A stretch of 17,576 nucleotides of DNA from Actinomycetota bacterium (GTDB lineage: Bacteria > Actinomycetota > Thermoleophilia > UBA2241), in the NCBI GenBank assembly GCA_012719015.1, contig JAAYBE010000173.1, positions 1 to 17,576 on the forward strand, given 5' to 3'. A program made the position numbers and the translations under genes. This document shows, piece after piece, positions 1 to 5,693 of this stretch (its first letter is position 1; each line of letters opens with the position of its first letter). A model generated the notes under the pieces. That model worked only from the letters and a program-made list of their open reading frames with translations. It had not been told where the DNA came from and ran no database searches.

Positions 1-428
1 CGTCGGACGGGCTCGTGATGGCGCCCCCGGAGCAGAGTCCCGACCCCTCCGTCTACTGGCCGTGCGCCTACGGGGAGTACCCGGGCGTGCTGGAGCGCTA
101 CGTGCGCGACGAGCCGGTGCTGCGCCTGGAGGAGGCCGTGCGCAAGATGACCTCCTTCCCGGCGCAGCGCTTCCGTCTTTTCGACCGCGGCGTGGTCCGG
201 CCGGGCCTCAAGGCCGACCTGGTCGTCTTCGACCTGGATCGCGTGCGAGACCGCGCGACCAATCTGTGGCCGCACACCTTCCCCTTCGACAACGTGCCGC
301 ACGCGTCGCCCGAGGGCATCGACTGGGTGGTGGTGAACGGCGTACCGGTGCTGGAGGATGGCGAGCACACCGGCGAATTGCCGGGCAGGATCCTGACGCG
401 CCCCCGGCGGGCGCGCCAAAACGTCTAA
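1..428 (+). CDS. N-acyl-D-amino-acid deacylase / D-aminoacylase-type amidohydrolase, 3' part
   Basis: This is the C-terminal 141 or so codons of a gene that enters from the left edge, read from position 3 to the TAA at 426-428. The first visible residues are SDGLVM; the SDG triplet matches the conserved active-site Asp motif of N-acyl-D-amino-acid deacylases, which are zinc enzymes of the amidohydrolase superfamily that hydrolyse N-acyl-D-amino acids. The family's tail signature follows: LEEAVRKMTSFPAQRF, GVVRPGLKADLVVFD, DRAT, then WVVVNGVPVLEDGEHTG near the end. Codons at 15 (GTG) and 18 (ATG) lie inside the conserved domain and are not starts. One oddity is WPCAYGEYP, where relatives usually have HPRxYGxFP. 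The substrate cannot be settled from the tail alone. The PucR-type regulator 68 bp downstream fits a nitrogen-compound catabolism locus, which is inference. Confidence 0.82.
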   Translation, partial: SDGLVMAPPEQSPDPSVYWPCAYGEYPGVLERYVRDEPVLRLEEAVRKMTSFPAQRFRLFDRGVVRPGLKADLVVFDLDRVRDRATNLWPHTFPFDNVPHASPEGIDWVVVNGVPVLEDGEHTGELPGRILTRPRRARQNV

Positions 429-480
429 ACAGAGAGCGCCGCTGCAGGCTCGTCCCCTCGCATTGTACGAGGACGCCGTG

Positions 481-499
481 TAGAATACGGCGATCGATG
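481..499 (+). promoter_or_regulatory. Candidate -10 box for a leaderless transcript of the PucR-family gene
   Basis: TAGAAT at 481-486 matches the actinobacterial TANNNT -10 pattern, and its last base is only 10 nt before the ATG at 497. No Shine-Dalgarno sequence is present in the gap (ACGGCGATCG). Transcription would start within a few bases of the start codon, suggesting a leaderless mRNA. No good -35 box is seen at 16-18 bp spacing; TTGTAC at 463-468 is too close. Confidence 0.45.
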
Positions 500-2143
500 A
501 TCACCGTCCAGGACATCCTCGAGATCCCTGAGCTCGATCTTCGGCTGCTGGCCGGCAAGGCCTCCGTCAGCAACCCCGTCCGCTGGGTGCACATCAGCGA
601 GGTGCCCGACCCCACCAAGTGGCTCAAGGGCGGCGAACTGCTCCTCACCACCGGCTACAGTTTCGCCGGCGACGAGGCGGACCAGGTCGAGCAGATCAAG
701 CGGCTCATCGACCACAACATCTCCGGCCTCGGGTTCGGCACCGGCTTCAGCTTCGACAAGGTGCCGGCGGCGCTGGTGCGCGTCGCCGAAGAGTACGGCT
801 TCCCGCTGTTCGAGGTCCCGTACCACGTCCCGTTCCTCGCCATCAGCGAGGCGGTCGCGTCCAAGATCGTCAACGAGCAGTACTCCCTGTTGCAGCGCAG
901 CCTCGCCGTGCACGAGAAGCTCACCAAGATCGTGCTCGAGGAGAAGGGCCTGGAGGCCATCCTCTCGACGCTCGCGGCGCTCGTCGGCTGTTCCGCCGTC
1001 CTGTTCGACTTCCACGGCGTCGTGCTCTGCGAGGCGGCGTACCGCCGCCGCCTGGGCGCGGACACGGTCGCCGACCTCTGGCGCATGATCGGCGACCGTC
1101 GCGCCGACCGCCAGAACTTCGCACTCAGCATGGATGGCGCGGGGTCGAGCGTACAGGTGTACCCGGTCGTGGCCTCGCACCGCATCGGCGCCTTCCTCGC
1201 CGTGGTCAAGGACAGCGGCGACTTCAGCGAGTACGACCGGATCATCCTGCACAACGTCGTCACGGTGACGGCGCTCGAACTGGTCAAGAAGAAGGCCGTC
1301 GCCGAGACGGAGAAGCGGCTCGCGGGCGACTTCTTCGACGAGCTCATCGCCAGCGACCTGTACGAGGAGGAGATCGCCCGGCGGCTCGCCTTCTTCGGCC
1401 TCGACGCGCAACTCGCTCATCTCATCGTCCTCGTCGACATCGACGAGGGAGAGGGCGAGGTCGGCGAGCGTGGCGAGGCCGCCGCGCTCGACGTCAAGGA
1501 GCGTCTGCACTGGACCGTCGACGAGTTCATGGCCAGACGCGACGTACTCAGCATCAGCGCCTCACGCAGCGACTCCGTCGTCGTGCTGGTGCAGCCGGGC
1601 GAGGCGGACGCGGCCGAGGTCATCCGCCTGGCCGGTGAGCTGCAGGGCGTGGTCGCCGAGATGCTGCCCGAGATCAGCGTCTCCATCGGCATCGGCCGCC
1701 CGCACCGCCAGCTCACCGACCTGCGCCAGAGCTACTACGAGGCCAGTTACGCGATCAGGATCCGCAGGCTCAAGGACGAGCGCGCCGTCATCGCCAGCTT
1801 CGACGACCTCGGCTCTTACGGCCTGCTGCTCGGGCTGCAGGACACGCTCTCGCTGGAGGTCTTCTACGACAGCGTGCTGGGCAGGCTCCGCGACTACGAC
1901 GCGCAGAACTCGAGCGACCTCGTCAAGAGCCTCGCCAGCTTCCTGGAGGCCAACGGCCACTGGGGCGACGCGGCCGAGAAGCTGTTCGTCCACCGCCACA
2001 CGCTGCGATACCGCATGAAGCGTGTGGAGGAGATCACCGGCCGCGACCTGGGCAGCTCGCAGGACCGGATGGAGTTCTGGCTGGCGCTCAAGGCGAGGGA
2101 GCTGATCGACCAGTCCAGGAAGGGCAAGCAGACGACGGCCTGA
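497..2143 (+). CDS. PucR-family transcriptional regulator
   Basis: A 548-residue regulator. Residues 2-125 are a PucR N-terminal domain (MITVQDILEIPELDL, VHISEVPDPTKWLKGGELLL, TTGYSF). A long central region around 140-440 contains a GGDEF-like CdaR-type segment (SVSIGIGRPHRQLTDLRQSY). The C-terminal helix-turn-helix of the PucR/CdaR type is at about 490-540 (GDAAEKLFVHRHTLRYRMKR). Such proteins activate purine, sugar-acid, polyhydroxybutyrate or amino-acid catabolic genes in response to a ligand. ATG 497 is chosen because the PucR domain begins right there; the same frame is open further upstream but that stretch is in another frame of the preceding gene. The neighbouring deacylase is a plausible target (inference); the inducer cannot be read from the sequence. 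Confidence 0.9.
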   Translation: MITVQDILEIPELDLRLLAGKASVSNPVRWVHISEVPDPTKWLKGGELLLTTGYSFAGDEADQVEQIKRLIDHNISGLGFGTGFSFDKVPAALVRVAEEYGFPLFEVPYHVPFLAISEAVASKIVNEQYSLLQRSLAVHEKLTKIVLEEKGLEAILSTLAALVGCSAVLFDFHGVVLCEAAYRRRLGADTVADLWRMIGDRRADRQNFALSMDGAGSSVQVYPVVASHRIGAFLAVVKDSGDFSEYDRIILHNVVTVTALELVKKKAVAETEKRLAGDFFDELIASDLYEEEIARRLAFFGLDAQLAHLIVLVDIDEGEGEVGERGEAAALDVKERLHWTVDEFMARRDVLSISASRSDSVVVLVQPGEADAAEVIRLAGELQGVVAEMLPEISVSIGIGRPHRQLTDLRQSYYEASYAIRIRRLKDERAVIASFDDLGSYGLLLGLQDTLSLEVFYDSVLGRLRDYDAQNSSDLVKSLASFLEANGHWGDAAEKLFVHRHTLRYRMKRVEEITGRDLGSSQDRMEFWLALKARELIDQSRKGKQTTA

Positions 2144-2185
2144 GCGACCCCCGAGCGTCGCCCGGTCGGCCCGGGGGCGGGCGAC
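2144..2185. terminator. Hairpin between convergent genes, probable bidirectional terminator
   Basis: Directly after the PucR-family stop, GTCGCCCG at 2157-2164 pairs with CGGGCGAC at 2178-2185 (8 bp). An alternative 5-bp stem, GCGAC 2144-2148 with GTCGC 2157-2161, shares bases with it. It lies in the 49-bp gap between two genes that converge. There is no U tract, so termination efficiency is uncertain. Confidence 0.5.
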
Positions 2186-2192
2186 TCCCGCC

Positions 2193-2930
2193 TCACGACG
2201 TGACGAGGGCGCCGTTGTCGACGGCGATGCTGGCCCCGGTGAGAGCGTCGTTCTCGAGGCAGAAACGCACCGCCGCTCCGATGTGGGCGGGCGCGACCAG
2301 TCGCTCGCTGGCCACTCTGGCGGCCGCGCGCAGAGTGGCCTCCCGGTGGGGGTCGTCCGCCAGGTCCACCGGACCGGGGGCCACGCCGCACACGCGCACC
2401 GACTCCGGCGCCCACGCGCGGGCGAGTATCTTCACCAGATGGATCTGGGCCGCCTTGGCAGCGCCGTGGGCGGCGAAGGTCGCCCACGGCTGCAGGCCCA
2501 GGTAGTCGGTGATGGCGACGATCACTCCGCCCGGCGCCAGGTGACGACGTGCGGCGCAGGCGCTGAAGAAGAACCCCTTCGCGATCGTGTCGAGCGAGGC
2601 GTCCCACGCCGCCTCGTCGATCTCCTGCGGCGGCCGCGGGATGAACGGACCGCTGGCCGCGTAGACCAGGGCGTCGAGGCCGCCGAGGGCCTGGGTGGCA
2701 CGAGCGACGATCGCGGCGGCGCCCTCGGCGCAGCTCGCGTCGCCCGCCACGCCGTGGGCCGCCGGCGCCCCCGCGGCCAGCAGCGCCGCCACCCGGTCCT
2801 CCATCGCGCGGTCGTGCGTGCGGCTGGAGACGGCGAGCGCCGCGTCGTGCGCCGCGAGGTCGGTCGCGATCTCGCCGCCGAGACGGTGCACGCCGCCGAC
2901 CACGAGGACCCGCGCGCCGGCGACCTTCAT
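2193..2930 (-). CDS. SDR-family oxidoreductase with atypical active site (pteridine-reductase-like Asp, His for Tyr)
   Basis: A 245-residue short-chain dehydrogenase/reductase. The N-terminal Rossmann motif is VVGGVHRLGGEIA (10-22). SSRTHD at 35-40, with an Arg after beta-2, suggests NADP(H) preference. YAASG (90-94) stands where NNAG is usual. In the catalytic stretch, ITDYLGLQPW is followed by AAHGAAK: Asp142 and Lys159 occupy the Ser and Lys positions and His155 the Tyr position. The Asp-13-Tyr/His-4-Lys spacing is the one I recall for pteridine reductases (Asp181, Tyr194, Lys198 in PTR1). APGPV (184-188) and TGASIAVDNG near the C-terminus are normal SDR features. The start overlaps the upstream serine hydrolase stop by 4 bp, so the two are probably translationally coupled. 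It may reduce an unusual substrate or be non-catalytic; the substrate is unknown. Confidence 0.85.
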   Translation of the reverse strand: MKVAGARVLVVGGVHRLGGEIATDLAAHDAALAVSSRTHDRAMEDRVAALLAAGAPAAHGVAGDASCAEGAAAIVARATQALGGLDALVYAASGPFIPRPPQEIDEAAWDASLDTIAKGFFFSACAARRHLAPGGVIVAITDYLGLQPWATFAAHGAAKAAQIHLVKILARAWAPESVRVCGVAPGPVDLADDPHREATLRAAARVASERLVAPAHIGAAVRFCLENDALTGASIAVDNGALVTS

Positions 2931-3937
2931 GCCGGCCCGCCCAGATGGTCGTAGAGCACGCCGGCGACAGCCGCGATGGCGGCGTCCGCGCGTCTCGTCG
3001 CCTCACGGTCCAGCTCTTTCCAGAAGATGACCATGACCATCGGTACCCCGTTCGGCGTGACCACGATCGCGGCGTCGTTGCTCGTGCCGGCGACGCTGCC
3101 GGTCTTGTTCGCCACCAGCAGCCCGGCGGGCAGTCCGGCCGGGATCCTCTCACGCCACTCCTGCTGGGCCAGCACTTCGAGCATCAGCCGGCACGACGGA
3201 CCTGAGGCGCAGCGGCCCTGGGCGATCGTCGCCAGCAGGTCCGCCATGTCGCGTGGGGAGCCACGGTTGTCCAGCGCCTGGTCGACGATGAAGGCCTCCT
3301 CGTAGTCGACCGATTCGTCGCGCCCCCAGCGGCGTTCGTAGAGACGCCGGAACGACGCGCCGCCGAGACGCGCGTTCTCGTCGAGCAGGCGTCGGAGCGC
3401 CGCCGCACCGTCGCCGCCCGCCTCGAGTTCGCGCCAGCGTGCAACGATATCGGGTGCGGCGAGGCCCGCCCACTCGTCGCCGGCGCCGCAGCCGATGAGG
3501 AAGTACTCGCGGCTCGGCATGAAACAGTCGATCGACGAGAGCCCGAGAGCCCCCATCGTCTCGTTCACCGAGTCCAGGCCGACGAGACGCCAGAGCATGT
3601 CGGCGGCGGTGTTGTCGCTCAGGGTGATCATGAGGAACAGGAGGTCGCGCACCGTGGGGCGCAGCCCCTCGTGACAGTGGATCAGCGTGCCCCCCGGGCT
3701 CTTGTCCGCTTCGGTGAGGGTGAGCCGCTGGTCCAGGCGCACGGTCCCGGCGTCGACGCGGCGCATGACTTCCACCATCACGGCGACCTTGAAGCAGCTC
3801 GCCAGAGGGTAGGGCTCATCGGCGGCGATGTGGACCTCCACGCCGCTGGCCAGATTGCGCGCCGCCACCCCGATCGTTCCGCCCAGCGGAGCGGCGATGT
3901 GTGCGACGCGCTCCTCGACGCCCCTCGAGTCCGTCAT
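2927..3937 (-). CDS. Class A beta-lactamase-like serine hydrolase, apparently cytoplasmic
   Basis: A 336-residue protein of the serine beta-lactamase/DD-peptidase-like fold. It has SCFK (Ser47, Lys50; SxxK nucleophile motif), SDN (107-109) and KTG (278-280), in the correct order and spacing. The first 40 residues carry no signal peptide or TM segment, so it should be cytosolic, unlike true beta-lactamases. The omega-loop ExxLN motif with the deacylating Glu166 is not visible between SDN and KTG, which instead contains a long stretch (about 140-230), so strong beta-lactam hydrolysis is doubtful. Start ATG 3937 is preferred over an in-frame TTG at 3967, because the TTG falls on the predicted -10 box. 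Its TGA overlaps the SDR ATG. Function is probably hydrolysis of an amide or ester metabolite, or an uncharacterised beta-lactamase relative. Confidence 0.85.
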   Translation of the reverse strand: MTDSRGVEERVAHIAAPLGGTIGVAARNLASGVEVHIAADEPYPLASCFKVAVMVEVMRRVDAGTVRLDQRLTLTEADKSPGGTLIHCHEGLRPTVRDLLFLMITLSDNTAADMLWRLVGLDSVNETMGALGLSSIDCFMPSREYFLIGCGAGDEWAGLAAPDIVARWRELEAGGDGAAALRRLLDENARLGGASFRRLYERRWGRDESVDYEEAFIVDQALDNRGSPRDMADLLATIAQGRCASGPSCRLMLEVLAQQEWRERIPAGLPAGLLVANKTGSVAGTSNDAAIVVTPNGVPMVMVIFWKELDREATRRADAAIAAVAGVLYDHLGGPA

Positions 3938-3966
3938 GTCCCGTTCCCGTTCGCGGGTCGGCGCCA

Positions 3967-3995
3967 ACGATACCGCAGGCGACTGGTATGGTCCA
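3967..3995 (-). promoter_or_regulatory. Candidate sigma-A-type promoter for the serine hydrolase-SDR unit
   Basis: Read on the minus strand, TGGACC (3995-3990) and TATCGT (3972-3967) are separated by exactly 17 bp. The predicted start site, near 3960, leaves a leader of about 20 nt before ATG 3937. Upstream on this strand lies an A-rich stretch (the complement of the T run at 4030-4060) that could act as an UP element. Confidence 0.5.
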
Positions 3996-4036
3996 GGCGT
4001 CGCTCTCCGCGCCGTTCAGTAATGGGCGCTTTTTTT
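3984..4036 (+). terminator. Terminator-like hairpin plus T run, preceded by an extended -10-like sequence
   Basis: GCGCC 4009-4013 pairs with GGCGC 4025-4029 (5 bp, 11-nt loop), followed at once by seven T residues at 4030-4036. This is the shape of an intrinsic terminator for the plus strand, yet no plus-strand gene ends here. TGGTATGGT at 3984-3992 looks like an extended -10, which would give a very short terminated RNA of about 40 nt. It could instead stop antisense transcription, or simply be AT-rich promoter DNA. Confidence 0.35.
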
Positions 4037-4069
4037 GTGTTTTGGGCTTTTCTGGGCGTTCTTCTGTTG

Positions 4070-4075
4070 TAGACT
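4070..4075 (+). promoter_or_regulatory. Candidate -10 box for the pnt operon
   Basis: TAGACT fits TANNNT and follows a T-rich stretch (4030-4070) that is unusual in this GC-rich window. No convincing -35 is seen; TTTTCT at 4048-4053 gives a 16-bp spacer but matches poorly. The predicted transcript start is near 4082, leaving a leader of about 55 nt. Confidence 0.4.
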
Positions 4076-4092
4076 GCGTCCGTGAGGTAGTC

Positions 4093-4113
4093 GCCGTTGC
4101 TCGGCAACCCGAG
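4093..4113 (+). promoter_or_regulatory. Mutually exclusive hairpins in the pntAA leader
   Basis: GTTGC 4096-4100 can pair with GCAAC 4104-4108 (loop TCG). Alternatively CTCGG 4100-4104 can pair with CCGAG 4109-4113 (loop CAAC). A third option is GCCG 4093-4096 with CGGC 4102-4105. The perfect stems share bases and cannot coexist. They end 13 nt before the strong AGGAGG ribosome binding site at 4127-4132. This may be a small attenuation or translation-control switch, or chance in GC-rich DNA. Confidence 0.35.
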
Positions 4114-4136
4114 TGGACAAGCAGCGAGGAGGAACA

Positions 4137-5315
4137 ATGGTCGTCGGTATCCCCAAGGAGATCCTCGAGAACGAAGGTCGCGTCGCCGCCCTGCCGAGCG
4201 AGGTAGCCGAGTACGTCAAGATGGGCTTCGAGGTCCTCGTCGAGACCAACGCCGGCGCCGCCGCGTTCCAGTCGGACGACGACTACAAGGCCGCCGGCGC
4301 GTCGATCGTCGCGGACGTCGCGGACCTCTGGGACCGGGCCGACATCATCCTCAAGGTGAAGCAGCCGGAGCCCAACACGGCGCTCGGCAAGCACGAGGCC
4401 GAGCTCATGTCGGAGGGCAAGATCCTGATCACCTTCCTCCACCCGGCCAACCCGTCGAACCACGGCTTCGTGCGTACGCTGGCGGAGCGTAAGGTCACCG
4501 CACTCACCATGGACGGCATCCCGCGCATCTCCCGGGCGCAGACCATGGACGCCCTGACGTCGATGTCGACCATCACCGGCTACAAGTCGGTCATCATGGG
4601 CGCGCACCGCCTGCCCGAGTTCATCCCCATGATCGGTACCGCCATCGGAGTCACCAGGCCGCGCAACTGCCTCATCATCGGCACCGGGGTGGTCGGTCTG
4701 CAGGCCGTGGCGACCGCCAAGCGTCTCGGCGGCGTCGTCAGGGCGCTCGACATCCGCGAGGCCGCGCGCACCGAGGCCGACAGCCTCGGCGCCAAGATCG
4801 CGGGCTTCGAGGTGCCGCCGGAGATCGCCATGGCCGAGGGCGGGTACGCGCGCTCCCTGCCGCAGGAATGGCTCGAGAAGGAGCGCGAGGCCCTCAAGCC
4901 CGTGGCCGTCGACTCCGACCTCATCATCCTCAGCGCCCTGGTCCCCGGCGAGGTGGCCCCGGTGCTGATCACCGAGGAGATGGTCGCCGGCATGAGGCCG
5001 GGCTCCGTCATCATCGACGTGTCCGTCGACCAGGGCGGCAACTGCGCCTGTACGCAGGCCGGCAAGGAGGTCTACGTCGACGGCGTGCTCGTCTCGGCGA
5101 TCGCCAACATCCCCGGGTCGATGCCGGTCGTGGCCAGCTGGCTGTACGGCAAGAACATGCTCGAGTACGTCAAGAACCTCTTCAAGAACGGTCTCGACGC
5201 GCCGGACTGGGACGACGACATCGTGCAGAGCACGCTGGTCACCAGGGGCGGCGAGATCGTCCACAAGGGCACCCTGCAGGCCATGGGCGTGAGCTCTGAG
5301 GGGGCGGCGTCGTGA
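4137..5315 (+). CDS. pntAA: NAD(P) transhydrogenase subunit alpha part 1 (domain I, NAD(H)-binding)
   Basis: A 392-residue soluble subunit that binds NAD(H) and exchanges hydride with the NADP(H) domain of PntB at the inner face of the membrane. The family start MVVGIPKEIL with NEGRVAALP is intact. The RQD loop is conserved (Arg130, Gln135, Asp138 in PRISRAQTMD). The dinucleotide motif is IGTGVVG (181-187) with Asp205 following beta-2. SVDQGGN and the DGVLVSAIANIPGSMP region are typical. ATG 4137 is preceded by AGGAGG (4127-4132), which decides it over the upstream GTG at 4113. The protein has no membrane domain, so the alpha chain is split as in Rhodospirillum rubrum. Its TGA overlaps the GTG of pntAB by 4 bases (GTGA). 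Confidence 0.96.
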   Translation: MVVGIPKEILENEGRVAALPSEVAEYVKMGFEVLVETNAGAAAFQSDDDYKAAGASIVADVADLWDRADIILKVKQPEPNTALGKHEAELMSEGKILITFLHPANPSNHGFVRTLAERKVTALTMDGIPRISRAQTMDALTSMSTITGYKSVIMGAHRLPEFIPMIGTAIGVTRPRNCLIIGTGVVGLQAVATAKRLGGVVRALDIREAARTEADSLGAKIAGFEVPPEIAMAEGGYARSLPQEWLEKEREALKPVAVDSDLIILSALVPGEVAPVLITEEMVAGMRPGSVIIDVSVDQGGNCACTQAGKEVYVDGVLVSAIANIPGSMPVVASWLYGKNMLEYVKNLFKNGLDAPDWDDDIVQSTLVTRGGEIVHKGTLQAMGVSSEGAAS

Positions 5316-5602
5316 GCAAGGACGTCCAGAGCGTCATCATCATGGCCCTGGTGCTGGCGGCGTCCGCCGGCATCGGCACGGCCCTCATCCTCAAGGTCCC
5401 GCAGCGGCTGCACACGCCGCTCATGTCGATGACCAACGCCCTCTCGGCGGTCACCATCCTCGGCGCCCTCCTGCTGTTCACGGAGCCGTCCCTCTCCCCC
5501 CTCGCGCTCGCGTTCGGGGCGGTCGCGCTCATCGCCGCGGGGTTCAACCTCGTGGGCGGGTTCGCGATCACGGCCCGCATGCTGAGGATGTTCAAGCGCT
5601 GA
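5312..5602 (+). CDS. pntAB: NAD(P) transhydrogenase subunit alpha part 2 (domain II membrane anchor)
   Basis: A 96-residue integral membrane protein with hydrophobic segments at about 7-28, 44-57 and 63-87. The family signature VPQRLHTPLMSMTNALSAVT (29-48) is present. With the membrane part of PntB it forms the proton channel. The GTG start overlaps the end of pntAA (GTGA), indicating translational coupling; a purine-rich GAGGGGG lies upstream within pntAA. Confidence 0.95.
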   Translation: MSKDVQSVIIMALVLAASAGIGTALILKVPQRLHTPLMSMTNALSAVTILGALLLFTEPSLSPLALAFGAVALIAAGFNLVGGFAITARMLRMFKR

Positions 5603-5620
5603 GCAGTCCCCGCTGAAGGC

Positions 5621-5652
5621 CCTCGGAGCCCGGGTTCGAGCCGGCGCCGAGG
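5621..5652 (+). other. Inverted repeat in the 91-bp gap between pntAB and pntB
   Basis: CCTCGG 5621-5626 can pair with CCGAGG 5647-5652, with an inner CCGG (5630-5633)/CCGG (5641-5644) pair. The gap is long for an otherwise overlapping operon. It could reduce or separate pntB expression, or mark an mRNA processing site. There is no T tract and no clear promoter after it. Confidence 0.3.
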
Positions 5653-5693
5653 CGTTACTCACGTCGACATCTGTTACGCCGGGAGCGAAGAGC

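Noticed and set aside
62..496. Upstream extension of the PucR-family reading frame
   Set aside because: This stretch is in another frame of the amidohydrolase, is Arg/Gly-rich, and the PucR domain begins exactly at ATG 497.
3938..3967. TTG start at 3967 for the serine hydrolase
   Set aside because: The codon lies on the predicted -10 hexamer and would add ten uncharacteristic residues; ATG 3937 is better placed.
5629..5653. GGGTTCGAG in the pntAB-pntB gap, resembling a tRNA T arm
   Set aside because: The flanking bases do not form a 5-bp T stem, and no anticodon or acceptor arm is present.
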